A stretch of DNA of 64,000 bases from Bog-473 sp963744225 (GCA_963744225.1 CAVUSV010000003.1:310001-374000), one strand, 5' to 3'. Numbered from the stretch's first letter, positions 26,420 to 37,011 are shown. Translations and numbers: made by a program. The notes: generated from the sequence alone by a model not told the origin.

Positions 26420-28066
26420 TGCTCGCCAGGAGATTAGAACGCGAAGTTAACACCGTCGAAGCCACCGAGACTCTGCGCACAGCGTCAAGGCGGAGTCTCC
26501 CGAACTCAAAACGTCGTTTCACTGTTGCTGTTCTCATTGGGCTGGCCGTGGTCGCCCTGCCCTACTTGTGGGTTCTCTTTGACCTTTGGAGCGATTCACC
26601 AAACCTACTCCGCACCGCCCAATTGAACGGTTACGCAAGCAACTTCTACGACCTTCAGGCGCGATCAATGTTGCATGGTCACCTCTACGTAGCGAATGGC
26701 GCTCTTGGAGGCGAGGCGTTTGTGCATGCGGGTCGGCAATACACGTACTTCGGATTTTCCCCTCTTTGCTGCGGATCCCGGTGTTGGCGCTCACGCACCG
26801 TCTCGACGGTCGCCTTACCGCTATCTCGATGCTGTTGGCCTGGCTTGTTACCGCCCTGTTTAGTTCGCTGCTGCTGTGGCGCGTTCGGTTCGTGATCCGT
26901 GGACGAGCGCTTTTGAGCCGGATGGAGGTCGCATCGTACGGCGTGCTGGTCGCCACGATCATGGGCGGAACAGTCTTGGTGTACCTGGCCTCCGACCCTT
27001 TCGTGTTCTCAGAGGATCTCGCATGGAGTGTGGCTCTCGCGGTCGGGAGCATATTTGCATTGGTCAGTGTCTTGGAGCGACCGTCATGGAGTCGAGTGAT
27101 TGGATGCGGTGCCCTGATCCTGGCTGCGAATCTGAATCGGGCCACCACTGGTTATGCATGTGTGATTGGGCGCAGTGTTGGTTGCAATCTGGTTCGTACT
27201 GGGTCGGGGCGGTGATGACAATCGTCGATGGGCGGTCCCAATAGGGGCGGCGGGTATCCTCCCCTTTCGCCGTAAGCCACGCGGTCAGCTATTCCAAGTC
27301 AGGCCACCTCGTCGGCTTGTCCAGCTCCCAACAGGTTGTTTACCAGCTCTTCGGGGCCAGTCATATCAACAACGGGTCGTACTTCGGCCTTCACTTCTTG
27401 CCAAGCACCTTGCTTGCGTACTTTCAACCGGGCGGCATACGGCTGACAGCGGTTTTCCCATTCATTACGCTTCCACCCGGTCCAGCTCGGATGGTCGGCG
27501 GCATAGTATTGAACGGCAGAGATCGCGTCGCCAGTGTGTCGTCGTCCATGCCGCTGCTCGTCTTTGCCAGCCTGTGGGGTCTGATCAGCGTATTTCGTCG
27601 CCGGCCAGTGGGACGATCCAATGGCCTCCGCGTTATTCTGCTCGCGGCGATCACCGGCTGTGGTGCCGTGATGATCTTTGGGTGGATATTCGACAGGTTC
27701 GAAGCTGACTTCCTTCCCTTCCTTATTCTGGCCAGCGCTGTTGGTATGGTCGACGTTTGGCGCCGATTCGAAGTTAGTCGCCGAACGCACCGCTACTTCG
27801 CGCTGGCAATTGTGACTGCCCTAGGGGTTTTCGGTATTGCAGCGAATTTGGGTATCGCCACCACGCCCCAGGGGGAGTGGTTAGGTAACCAGGTTCTTCA
27901 CTATGTGCAGGTGCAGAAATCAATCAGTGACGTCACGGGGGACCCCTTGGCCGTCTTGGTTTCCTTACTTTCATGTTCGCACCAACCCGAGAATCATCAT
28001 CAATGTGCCGAATTCAGAGACGGAGATCGTTGTGGTGCACCTACCGACACTGTTGGGAACTTTGTT
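26420..28066 (+). pseudogene. Decayed family A gene (copy 4)
   Basis: The family A order can be followed across three frames. KRRFTVAVLIGLAVVALPY and NFYDLQARSMLHGHLY come first. After a shift near 26755 (a T-run one base short) comes FPSLLRIPVLALTHRLDGRL through LNRATTGYACVIG. After a shift near 27165 (a G-run one base long) comes AVLVAIWFVLGRGGDDNRRW. Then, from about 27317, FLPSTLLAYFQPGGI, VFPFITLPPGPARM and FLPFLILASAVGMVDVW. About 200 residues of the C-terminal domain are missing; a last frame gives VRTNPRIIINVPNSE, which resembles the TDP... strand near the end of the intact proteins. It ends against an IS630 remnant. Clearly non-functional. Confidence 0.85.
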
Positions 28067-28247
28067 CTAGTGACCTGAGTCGGAGATCCGCTCGCAATAA
28101 GCCGCGAGCGTCTCGAGAATCTCGTTCGCACTCTTATGCCAAACGAAGGGCTTGGGGTCCTCGTTCCAGTAGTCGACCCAGTTGGTAATGGTCGCCTCGA
28201 GCTCTTTGGTGGAGCGGTGGGTGCCTCTCTTTAGCCACTTGGTGCTC
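28067..28247 (-). pseudogene. C-terminal remnant of an IS630-family transposase
   Basis: The minus strand encodes STKWLKRGTHRSTKELEATI, then WVDYWNEDPKPFVWHKSA and RISDSGH before a TAG stop. This is the well-known C-terminal end of IS630/Tc1-type transposases, with the F-x-W-x-K-x-A block. The catalytic DDE part is absent and no start is visible. It abuts the 3' end of the decayed family A gene, so the insertion may have caused its loss. Confidence 0.8.
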
Positions 28248-28497
28248 AGCTCTTGTTATCATGGCGCCCAATCCCCCGGACGCACTCCTCGCTACCGGGA
28301 CGGAGGGCGGGCAGTTCGGCAGCATGGGGATGGTCGGGTGATCACTCCGAAAGCAATGAGAGGGCACGAAGAGGACCTCAACTACTAAAGAGGCGCTTCG
28401 GATCTGAAGGGGGAATGGGGTTCCCTGCTCGGAGGTGGCACGCTGTCAGCCTGATGGTGTGACGAGTCCTGATGACGTACTCGTTTTGAAGTCCGGG

Positions 28498-29817
28498 CTA
28501 GATGGCGAACGTAACGATGAACATTCCCGTCACGATCAGACCCGTGCCCCCTAAGACGCTTGCCAAGGGAAACCGAGTCAGAAATGACCAATGGCGTATC
28601 GGGTTCTCAATCGCGAAATATGTCCCTGCCGCAAGGGCAACCGCCGCTCCGGCAAGCATCAGGTTCGTCGGTATGTTGGTGTGGCCCCAATGCTGTTCTG
28701 CGATGATCAGGATCGGGTAGTGCCACAGGTAAATCGAGAACGACCAGAGTCCGAGCCACTTGAATGGAGCGAGTCTAAGCAGCGCCTCAGCACCCCATTG
28801 GGGTGCAGCGGTGCCCCCGGCAATAATGAGGGCCGTCCCACCCACCGGCAGGGCTGCGATATACCCCGGGTAATTGCTCGTTGCGTTGATGCCGACAGCT
28901 GTTGTGACGATCAAGGCGAGTCCGGCCCAGCTCATAACAGCAGCCGACATCAACGGCAACTTCGCCAGCCAGCCGGCACAAACCGCCAGTAGGCCCCCTA
29001 CGGCCAACTCCCATGCGCACGTGAAGGGTGAGACGTAGGCAGCCAAAGCACCCGCGCCAGAAGAAGAAATAACAGACCAGGTAAAAGAGCTCATGATGAT
29101 GATGCAAAGAACTACGCCTAGCTTGACCCGGAGTGAGCTGTGCCGAGCAATGGCTGCGACAGCGACGAGAAGAAGCGGGTAGACCAAGTAGAACTGCTCC
29201 TCGACGGCCAACGACCAGTAAGCCCCCAGTGGGGCCAGTGTCGGATGAAAGATATTCTCGTGTTGCGGAAAGTTGGCGAGAAAGACTGACGCCCACCTGG
29301 CCTGACCTGCTGCGAAGTCAGCGGCGCTGGCGCCGACGAAGAGGCGCTCGCCGACGACCGAGATAACAATGACCAACATGGCGGCCGGCACTATGCGTCG
29401 AGCGCGGCGACCGTAGAACCCCAGGATTGTGGTATTGCCTGTGATGGAACGTTCTCGGAGTAGGAGACCGGTAATGACGAAACCGGATATCACGAAGAAT
29501 ACGTCGACGCCAATGAAGCCTCCGTATAGGAAGTTGAGCTGCGCGTGGACGATAACGACGAGCAGAACGGCAACCGCCCGCAGGCCTAGAATGTCAGGCC
29601 GAAAGGCGCGGTCCTCCGGGGGAGTTCCTGATTCATCGCCCGATGGGAGAAGCCGCCGGACGCTGGTGGTCGCACCGGTACGTTCGGTGACATTGTTATC
29701 GCTGGTCGCCGGCAGCGCGTTAAGGATCGTCGTGACCTCCTCGACGGCTTTCGACCGTAGTGGTTCGTCTCGAGCGGCCATGCGAACATGATGCCGCAAT
29801 TTGCCAGCGGTCCGCAT
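28498..29817 (-). CDS. OafA/YrhL-type membrane acyltransferase (acyltransferase 3)
   Basis: 439 residues from ATG 29817; ATG 29781 is an alternative, and neither has a strong Shine-Dalgarno. After about 70 hydrophilic residues the acyltransferase-3 domain begins: FRPDILGLRAVAVLLVVIVH with H91, GGFIGVDVFFVISGFVI, FYGRRARRIVPAA, WSLAVEEQFYLVYP and WLGLWSFSIYLWHYP. These are the conserved His, the R-x-x-R-(I/L)-x-P loop and the VEEQFYL motif. The protein ends with its last helix and has no SGNH domain, unlike the one at 18279. It probably transfers acetyl or another short acyl group to an envelope glycan. Confidence 0.85.
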   Translation of the reverse strand: MRTAGKLRHHVRMAARDEPLRSKAVEEVTTILNALPATSDNNVTERTGATTSVRRLLPSGDESGTPPEDRAFRPDILGLRAVAVLLVVIVHAQLNFLYGGFIGVDVFFVISGFVITGLLLRERSITGNTTILGFYGRRARRIVPAAMLVIVISVVGERLFVGASAADFAAGQARWASVFLANFPQHENIFHPTLAPLGAYWSLAVEEQFYLVYPLLLVAVAAIARHSSLRVKLGVVLCIIIMSSFTWSVISSSGAGALAAYVSPFTCAWELAVGGLLAVCAGWLAKLPLMSAAVMSWAGLALIVTTAVGINATSNYPGYIAALPVGGTALIIAGGTAAPQWGAEALLRLAPFKWLGLWSFSIYLWHYPILIIAEQHWGHTNIPTNLMLAGAAVALAAGTYFAIENPIRHWSFLTRFPLASVLGGTGLIVTGMFIVTFAI

Positions 29818-29854
29818 TGACAAGAAGCGGCATGGCCGCTTGGTAGCAGCGGTT

Positions 29855-30114
29855 ATTGGCGCGCGCCGAGATCGGTCCGGCGGTCCAGCAGGTCGCGGAG
29901 GACGCAGGCTTCAGCGCGGTGCGCGAGTACGTGGGCCACGCCATCGGGAGCGCCATGCATGAGCAGCCCCAGGGTCCCCAACTACTGGCCCGGGACCAGG
30001 GGCCCCACCCTCAAGGGCAACGTCTTCGCCGTCGAGCCCATGGTCAACGTGGGTTCGCCCGAGACCGTCCTGCTCGACGACAACTGGGGCGTGGTCACGT
30101 CGTCCCCCCGGCGA
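29855..30114 (+). pseudogene. Orphan fragment of methionine aminopeptidase
   Basis: One frame gives AVQQVAEDAGFSAVREYVGH and AIGSAMHEQPQ. The next frame continues with VPNYWPGTRGPTLKGNVFAV, EPMVNVGSPETVLLDDN and WGVVTS. In type I methionine aminopeptidase these are the blocks VVR(D/E)YVGHGIG, MHE-P-QVPNY and VFAVEPM, and they include the metal-ligand His and Glu. The fragment has lost the N-terminal half, the end after WGVVT, and its frame. map normally sits with ribosomal-protein genes, so this piece is a transposed or transferred leftover. Confidence 0.75.
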
Positions 30115-30334
30115 GTCGGGGGACATTGCCGAGTCGGCACGCGCGGATGAGCTCGAGAAAAGCTCGGTCGACGGCTGAAAGACGCTCAATCCCACACGCG
30201 AAGAGCCACCGCGGGGGCCGACGGCGCTGCTGGCGATCGTCAGCCTCTTTCTTTGATCGACGGTGGGTGGCTCGCACATGAAGGGCAGTGCGATGATCTG
30301 ATAGCCGTCGCGCCGCAGCCGGCATCGTGAGCGA

Positions 30335-30363
30335 TTGCCACTGATTGTGCGACGGTGCATAAT
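30335..30363 (+). promoter_or_regulatory. Sigma-70-like promoter for the 30399 gene
   Basis: TTGCCA (30335-30340), a spacer of exactly 17 bases, and CATAAT (30358-30363). The expected start of transcription near 30370 leaves a 29-base leader that contains GAGGTGG before GTG 30399. Confidence 0.6.
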
Positions 30364-30398
30364 CGGGACCGAAATTTCATCCTGCGAGGTGGTGACAG

Positions 30399-32183
30399 GT
30401 GGGCGACGCCAGTGACACGCTGAGCAGGCAGCTGGTTCGCGTTTCCGAGACCGAAACGGAGAAGTCGCCCGGCGGCCTCAGATCGGATCAGCCGAACTCG
30501 GCGGAACGTGCGCGCACAGCCGCTGCCGTGGTGGGCTTCGCTCTTCCGGTCTGTGCGTATTTTTGGTTCATCCACCGATACGGCGCCAACGTGCTCTGGC
30601 TCGACCAGTTCGATGACATCAACCTGATCTCCCACTCGTACTCGCACACTCTGGGTCTCAGCACGCTCTGGGCCCAGCACCACGAGAGCCGGATCTTCTT
30701 CCCGAACCTCATCGTCCTGATCCTCGCTCGAACATCACAGTTCAACGTCCTCCTCGAGGAGTACCTCGGCGGTGTCATGCTCGTGTTCGCGACAGGGCTC
30801 TTGATAGTGGCTCACAGACAGCGCTCACCATCGACGCCCTGGATCTACTACTGCCCTATCGCCATCATCATGTTGTCGTTCGTCCAGTATCCGAACGCGT
30901 TATGGGGCTTTCAGATGGCCTGGTATCTCGTCATCGCGGCATTGGCTCTCGCTCTGTTTCTTTTGGATAGACCCGTCGTCAACTGGCTCGTTCTGGCCGG
31001 AGCGGTCGCCGCGGCCGTCGTCGGGAGCTTCTCCTCGTTGCAGGGGCTCCTCATCTGGCCAGCGGGACTGGTGCTCCTCTACTGCCGGAATCGCCCAAGG
31101 ACTCTGGTCGTCGTCTGGATTGTCTCCGCCGGGGCGTCCGGGGCCCTGTATCTGGATCACTTCAAATCCGGCGCCACGGTGAGCGCCCACTCTTACTCCT
31201 ACGCGTTCACCCACCCCTTGACGACCACCGAGTTCTTCTTCACCGCCATCGGGAATGTCGTGGGCGTGCAGGTCCCCTACACCCCCAGCGCCCACAACGA
31301 CGGCCTCCTCGTTCTCGGCATTGCCATCGTCGGATTGGCGATCTGGGTTGTGATCGCCTACGGCCTCCACCGCGACGAATCCAGCGCCGGTCCGCTCGGG
31401 GCAGCAGTGGTCTGTTTCGGGCTGTTCTTCGCGGCCACGGTCACCGAGGGACGAGCGTTGCCCGGTTGGGGACCCTCCGCCGGGATCCGGTACGCGACTT
31501 ACGACCTGTTGATACTGGTCGGGTGCTACATGGCTCTGCTCTGCCGGCCAACGTCGCGCAGGAAGGCGAGGCGATGGGATGGCACCCCGTTTGTCGTCAT
31601 CCGGGCGGTCCTCGTCGGGGCCATTTGCCTGCAGGTCGCCCTCGGCATCGACAACGGTCTGACGGGCGCACGATCCTGGCATCAGAGCGAGTTGCTGGCC
31701 GCCTACTTCACCGTGAACATCAACGAGATTCCGAAGGACGTGGTGAACAGCGCCTTCGTTCCGGGGTTCCCAGCCGACATGGCATACGTTCGCCAAATGG
31801 CGCAGGTGGCCAGGACCCATCACCTCAGTCTGTTCGCCACAGATCTTGGTGCCCGCTATGCCAAGCAGGAACTACCCGTTCAGCTCCAACCAGTCACACG
31901 TGTGGTGGGTCTGCCGAACGGGGCGATACTGAAGGGCCGCCAGTGGCTGCACGCGATCGCCTCGGTTCCCTTCGGCACCATCACCAAAGTTGAGTTCCGT
32001 CTCACCGGAGGTCACCTTAAACATTCGCTGATCGGGAACGCGACAAGCACCCCTTACGGGTGGTTGGATATGTGGAACTCAGTGATGGTTCCTGACGGCA
32101 CCTACACGCTGCAGAGCAGTGCCTTTGAGGCCAATGGCGCTTCCGGGTACAGCACGGGTGTTGAGGTCACGATCGACAACTAG
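30399..32183 (+). CDS. Family B polytopic membrane protein with Ig-like C-terminal domain, copy 4
   Basis: 594 residues from GTG 30399, with GAGGTGG about six bases upstream. It is the best-preserved full family B member in the window. Loop 1 has DQFDD (69-73) and HHESRIFFPN (94-103). Then come HRQRSPSTPW, YYCPIAIIML, NALWGFQMAWYLV and SLQGLLIWPAGLVLLY, with ten or so helices to about residue 435. A coiled linker leads to a C-terminal Ig-like module (LPNGAILKGRQWLHAIAS, then PYGWLDMWNS and PDGTYTLQSSAFEANG). This module is of the type found at the C-terminus of several actinobacterial membrane glycosyltransferases and probably faces the periplasm. The gene converges with the family C gene at 32199. 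Confidence 0.85.
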   Translation: MGDASDTLSRQLVRVSETETEKSPGGLRSDQPNSAERARTAAAVVGFALPVCAYFWFIHRYGANVLWLDQFDDINLISHSYSHTLGLSTLWAQHHESRIFFPNLIVLILARTSQFNVLLEEYLGGVMLVFATGLLIVAHRQRSPSTPWIYYCPIAIIMLSFVQYPNALWGFQMAWYLVIAALALALFLLDRPVVNWLVLAGAVAAAVVGSFSSLQGLLIWPAGLVLLYCRNRPRTLVVVWIVSAGASGALYLDHFKSGATVSAHSYSYAFTHPLTTTEFFFTAIGNVVGVQVPYTPSAHNDGLLVLGIAIVGLAIWVVIAYGLHRDESSAGPLGAAVVCFGLFFAATVTEGRALPGWGPSAGIRYATYDLLILVGCYMALLCRPTSRRKARRWDGTPFVVIRAVLVGAICLQVALGIDNGLTGARSWHQSELLAAYFTVNINEIPKDVVNSAFVPGFPADMAYVRQMAQVARTHHLSLFATDLGARYAKQELPVQLQPVTRVVGLPNGAILKGRQWLHAIASVPFGTITKVEFRLTGGHLKHSLIGNATSTPYGWLDMWNSVMVPDGTYTLQSSAFEANGASGYSTGVEVTIDN

Positions 32184-32198
32184 TTTCCCGTCTGGGAC

Positions 32199-34377
32199 TC
32201 ACGCCGATGCGCAGCTGGCTGGATCGAGCGGACCGTCGAGGTGGAAGACCGAAAAAACGGTTTCCCTCGAAAGCAGACTGTAGCTGTGGGTCGTTCGGCG
32301 GAAGATCAACTTGGCGGTCGGATCTTGACTGATCCACATGGTCTGCTGCGACCCGATCGCGGTGGCATCTCGCACGTTTCCAGCGATGATCGTGATGACA
32401 TCGGCATAGTGGCCAGCGTTTATCGCGCGACGGAACTCCCGACAGCTGAGGATCGGCGTAAAGGACCCCGACTGGCTTGATTTTCCCACGATCTGTACAT
32501 AGTTGGAATCGTCCTGCCCATACAGCGGATAGGAGTCGTTGGAGAACGGCCCGGTGATCGCCATGCGAGTGTCTTCGATGTGTGTCGCCCAGGCATACAG
32601 CGGTGCCATTGGTGGGGTGTTCAGATAGCGATCCCTGAGATAGAGCTGTTGGAGCCCAAAGCCCGTGCCGAGGACCACGACCCCAGTCACCATGAGCACC
32701 GGCGCAAGTGGCCGCCGGGCGAGCACACCGTTCCTCCAAAGAAGCAGGAACGCGCCGAGGACGAAGGTGACGAGTCCGACCAACAGCCCAATCGTCGAGT
32801 CGATGCCTCGAATCGCTGGTTCGAATTGTTGTGGAAACAATGTCGTAGGCCAGATGGTGGAATCGAACTGAGTCAAAACGAGTACGACTCCGAACGAACT
32901 CAGCACCATCCATCGCGCCGGATTTCTGTTCATGACCGGAATGATCGGCAGGATCAGGAAACCAATGATCAGTGCGGCAAAGGAGAAGCGCAGGTTATAG
33001 ACGAAGTTATACGGCACGTGAGGGTACAGGAACGGCACAGTCAGAGGCTGTGGAAGGAGCACAAAGGCGAGACCCGAGGCAATGCCCACAATCGCCAGCA
33101 TGCGATGCATCCTGCTGTGAGCGACGCAAGACCCGAGCACAAGGCCTGCAGCGGTCAGGCCCAGGACACCCCACCACCCCGGTCCGAGCGCCTGGCGCAG
33201 GCCCGGCAAGAAGTACATCGACCAGTCGTGCCCGTTGAACAGGAACGTCGCGACACTCGATGCAGGGGCTAGGCCAGGCGGACTCGGAAGGCTGATCGGG
33301 CCCAGATGCAAGGCAGAGGGCACTGGGTTGCCTATGGCCGCCGCGTTCCGCAGATACCAGAATCCTCCGGTGATTGTCACCAGCAAGAGCCAAAGGGAAG
33401 TCTGGCGCAGTCGACTACCACGGGGGGCAAGGACCGACACTCCGACGGTAAGCGCCAGCACGGGCGGCACAAACGTGAGCTTTGTCCCCAATGCCAGACC
33501 GGCCGCGAGTGCGGCGATGCAGTGTGCAGGCAGACGCTCGGATCGGGATGACTGCTCCGAGTTCACGAGCAGAGCCACCGCCGAAGCCAACAGAGCGAAT
33601 CCGACAATGTCCGTATAGGCCCCGCCAGGCTGAGTGGCCACCAGGCCTGGGGTGGCCATCAGTACCGCGGCACCGACCAATGTGATCGGCGCGACCCCAA
33701 ACGGACGACCAACGCACCAGGCCGCCAGCAGCACGAGCGCCAGCCATCCCATGTTGAGCAGGGGAGACAGGAAGTCGTTGCCGAGGAAGAGGAGGGCCAG
33801 GGCATGCACCAGCTCCCCGTTCTGCGGGTAAAAGGCTATGTCTGAACCGAAGTCGACGAAGTGCAGTGGCGTAATCGAGCCGCTCTGTACAAATCGTGCT
33901 GCGAACGGCATGTGGTACCAAATGGTGTCTGGGCTGCTCATCCCGTGGTGCAGAGCATCGACAGTTCCGCGTGCTCCAATCAGCGATGATCACGCTGGTG
34001 GCGGCCAGGGCGGCGAGTAGAGCACCTCGGGAATATTGAGGCCGGGGCGCATCCGCCGCGGACACAGGTTCCTCGCTGCCGACAGTCGAGCTGCTGCTCC
34101 TTTGGTTGCGCCAAGATCGGCGCGCCGTGAACCAACCGGCCAAGCCCACCAAGGCAAGACCTGCTGTCACGGGTACGAGCCGAAAGAGATCAACGGCACC
34201 AAGCAGCTGCGAGGTGCAAGCGAGCGTGGCCAGAGCGATGACGATGTTGGCCAGCAAAGCCGGAGGGCCCGACCACCGCGGCAACAGTCGGGCCGTCCAC
34301 GCGGATGACGCGGCGGCAATGGGGACGAATGCGACACCCGCGAGCGCGAATCCAAGGACGTATCGAGTCAAGGCCAC
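32199..34377 (-). pseudogene. Family C polytopic membrane protein, copy 1, interrupted by a frameshift near 33960
   Basis: The N-terminal 140 codons (GTG 34377) run in one frame to VIIADWSTR. The family then continues in another frame with TVDALHHGMSSPDTIWYHMP, as in the sister at 48919-51067 (EWSTQTVAAYHHGMLNTDSL). A single extra A near 33965 explains the shift. Bridged length is about 725 residues with some twelve helices. D(T/S)(I/L)WYHMPFAARF in the first large loop matches the D...YH pattern of GT-C/PMT-like enzymes, and TPGLVATQPGGAY, WYLRN and YFLPGLR are shared by both copies. The C-terminal soluble domain has SCREFRRAINAGHY. Role inferred: extracytoplasmic glycosyl transfer. Confidence 0.75.
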
Positions 34378-34433
34378 GGTTACACCCCGTACGTTTGGCT
34401 AGGGTCGCCGGTAGGGCTCGGGCTCGCTGTGGA

Positions 34434-35903
34434 TCATGGGCGAAGATCGCGACAGGGCAGCGTGACGGGCCAGTAGTTCTGCTGATCGGTCGGCACCTCA
34501 ACCAGCTTGTTGGGGGAAGCCCCGTCGCATCGTGTCTGGCTGGTTGAGGTCACACTCTTGGACCACTGCGGGTCCTCCGATCGGTACGTCGTGACCGAGA
34601 ACCCGATGATCGTCAGCAAAAGGATTTGGGCGACGAACAAGGGCCTCGCAATTCGGGTGATCCAGGGATTGATCCTACGGCTGGTGTCGGCGACGAGGAC
34701 CGCGACCGCGCTAGCCAGCATCATGACGGGGATCACGCTGTAGCGGAACGGAGCCTCTTGGCGGCTCCAGGCCGGAACCACGAAGCAGATCACCGCATAG
34801 GAGGCGAAGACGACCGCCAGCACTTGGTTCTTCCGGGCCGCGCCCACGAGAAGTAGTAACAGAATGAGAGTGACACAGACGATCGACCCGATGGCCAGAG
34901 CCTGATGTTGGTTCAACCACGGCGCCGACGTCCCTTTGGTCCCGATCAGGAACGTTGCAAAGACTTTGACGCCGGTGACGCTGGTTATACCGGAGAATGT
35001 CCGATGAACGCTGAGGAAACTCTGCGGAATGTAGGAGACGATGTCTTTGGTGTGCAGGACGACGGCAGCCTGGATGGTGAGCCCTGCGCCGAAGGCAGCC
35101 GCCACGATCCTTGCCGCACGGGTCCGCCGGATGAGCACGAACCCGACGGCCAAGGGAAGGAAGAGGAAGCAGAGGCCGGTGGAGGTCGCGGCCAAGAGAG
35201 CGACGAGGCTGCGAACGACTATGTCAAGAGGTCGCTCAGCCAACGAGACGAGTGCCCATGGCGCGACCGCAGCAAAGACCCAGATGGTGTTCGTGATATC
35301 GGCGGTGTTCTCCGCACCAAGCGCAGGCATGACCACGACCAGCGACGCAAGCGCCAATCGCACAGCGGTGGAAGGGATCCATCCCTCAGAGACGTGGAAG
35401 ATGAACCATGCGAGGAGGGCTCCGACAAAGGTCGAGGAAAGAGCGAAGTAGATCGACAAGTCGTGAATCGGAATAAGCGCGGATACGCTGGCCAGCAATC
35501 TGGGTGGGAGTTGGAGGTATCCCCCGTAACCGCGAAAGATCACGGCGAGCCCGCCGTGGCGGCGGGCCTTCTCGAAGTATTCGAACCCATCCTCGGCCCA
35601 AATCGTCTGCCAGCTCCGGGTGCCGGTCTGACGGAACAGTGGAAGGATGACAGCGGCCGCAAACAACAGCAGTCCGATTGCCAACGGGACGAGCCGCCGA
35701 CGAACTCCGGTGGCAGCGCGGGATCGGTCCGGCACCGCCGCAGGAGTATCCTTCGACTCGGGCGCTTGTTGCGTAGCTTCACCCAGGCAACGGCTGAGAC
35801 CGAGTTTGGGAGCGTCCCCAGTACTTGGCATCCTTGGCTGACTCTCGCCGGTGGTCAGATTGGGTCCTCGATGCGACCGAATGCTCTCATCAGTGCGAGC
35901 CAT
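34434..35903 (-). CDS. Polytopic membrane protein with IWAEDG loop, unknown family
   Basis: 489 residues from ATG 35903; ATG 35831 is also possible and there is no clear Shine-Dalgarno for either. A basic cytoplasmic tail of about 70 residues is followed by about ten helices. Loop 1 holds WQTIWAEDGFEYF (98-110): an acidic pair in the first external loop, as in many GT-C enzymes. GGYLQLPPRLLA follows at the start of the next helix. The C-terminal tail has two Cys (CDG and CRDL). The upstream end of the family C gene lies 56 bases downstream, so the two are likely cotranscribed. No named family recognised. Confidence 0.75.
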   Translation of the reverse strand: MARTDESIRSHRGPNLTTGESQPRMPSTGDAPKLGLSRCLGEATQQAPESKDTPAAVPDRSRAATGVRRRLVPLAIGLLLFAAAVILPLFRQTGTRSWQTIWAEDGFEYFEKARRHGGLAVIFRGYGGYLQLPPRLLASVSALIPIHDLSIYFALSSTFVGALLAWFIFHVSEGWIPSTAVRLALASLVVVMPALGAENTADITNTIWVFAAVAPWALVSLAERPLDIVVRSLVALLAATSTGLCFLFLPLAVGFVLIRRTRAARIVAAAFGAGLTIQAAVVLHTKDIVSYIPQSFLSVHRTFSGITSVTGVKVFATFLIGTKGTSAPWLNQHQALAIGSIVCVTLILLLLLVGAARKNQVLAVVFASYAVICFVVPAWSRQEAPFRYSVIPVMMLASAVAVLVADTSRRINPWITRIARPLFVAQILLLTIIGFSVTTYRSEDPQWSKSVTSTSQTRCDGASPNKLVEVPTDQQNYWPVTLPCRDLRP

Positions 35904-36527
35904 CGACCGAAGTGGCGGCCCCCCTTGTTCCCTGCTGTTCCTTCACGCGGGAGGGTGTCTTCGTCCAGACGGCCTCACGCCTTGTGGATTGCATGCGCCC
36001 TCCAGGTCGAGAACCCAACAAAGCATCAACCCGGCTTCTCACCGGGATGGTCGTGGTCTCCCCCGGGGATGGTACATCGACGAGCTCGGGTCGCCCGTCC
36101 ACCCCGCCGACGATATCGGCTCAGATGCGGCCGGCTTTCCCTGACAGGCCGCTCGGCCGCACCAGCGGCCGGGCCCAGGCTCAGCCGCCGTCAGCTGGTT
36201 GTCGTTGAGCGGTTGTCGTTGAGCTGGTCGGCATGGTGTGCGGGCCCCCTGGCCTGGTCCATCGGAATCGCCGTGGCCCTCTCCGGCCCCGATCAGCCAG
36301 AACCGGGCCTCGTGCTGGAGTTTCTGATGCGGTAGTCCCTCCTGTTGGCCCTGCTCCTCGGTTCGGTCGCCGTGGTACTCCCCCGGTAGGCGAATCGTTG
36401 TTGGAATCGACGACCGGGGGGACGGGCAAACGCATGAGTTGAGGCGACCGAGCGGGCAATTGATGCGGACTATTTTGCCTGTCGAGCAGTCACCGCGTGT
36501 CATTAACACCATTGGAGTGACCGCAAC

Positions 36528-36644
36528 GTGCCGGAGAATGCACTTACTGCTCCAGTGCCGCTGTTCAGGTTCGGGCGTGCCACAGTCGAATTCGAGGTGT
36601 CCAAGGAAACCGAGCTCGCTCCGACTCGTGCATGGCGGCGCTGA
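36528..36644 (+). CDS. Short open frame, possibly a truncated gene start
   Basis: 38 codons from GTG 36528, with GGAG ten bases upstream. The peptide (ENALTAPVPLFRFGRATVEF, then VSKETELAPTRAW) has a natural composition unlike neighbouring shadow frames. I do not recognise it. It may be the preserved 5' end of a deleted gene. Confidence 0.2.
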   Translation: MPENALTAPVPLFRFGRATVEFEVSKETELAPTRAWRR

Positions 36645-36916
36645 CGCGAGCGCGTTCCCATCCGCCGTTCCGGGGATCTATCCACTCTTGCGGCATGCCC
36701 ACTACCAATCGAGGCGTCGGCGATCCCGAATACGGATGCTCTCCAAGTCTTCCAGGCTGGTCGAGGAAACAAATGGGCCACTACGTTGCAGGAAGCGGGC
36801 CTGCGAGGGTTGTCAGCACTAGCGCAAATAGCTCCTCGGTTCGGGTGGTCGTGACGGATCAAACGACGAGAGCCGGGCACGCGGGTCGACTTTTGCTGCA
36901 GTTTGCTCCGAGGGAC

Positions 36917-36943
36917 CGAAGGGCGGCCTTAAACCGCCCTTCG
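36917..36943. terminator. Perfect 10-bp inverted repeat
   Basis: CGAAGGGCGG-CCTTAAA-CCGCCCTTCG. It lies 69 bases past the end of the minus-strand beta-propeller gene, where a terminator would be expected. On that strand the T-run precedes the stem rather than following it, so it is not a canonical intrinsic terminator. Confidence 0.45.
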
Positions 36944-37011
36944 AAAAAGGGGCTCTGTGGGTGTCAGCGCGTTTCCGAGCGATCCGGAATCCTAGAGGTA
37001 GCAGATCCCTA

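Larger units (their letters stand above)
35904..37011. other. 1.1-kb region with decayed or non-coding sequence
   Basis: No complete gene is supported. It contains a 14-base direct repeat (GGTTGTCGTTGAGC, twice near 36197-36224), a short frame at 36528-36644, a frame near 36720-36850 that reads DALQVFQAGRGNKWATTL and GLRGLSALAQIAPRFGW and looks like a lost C-terminus, and a strong inverted repeat at 36917-36943. Together these suggest deletion scars between two surface-glycan operons. Confidence 0.4.
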
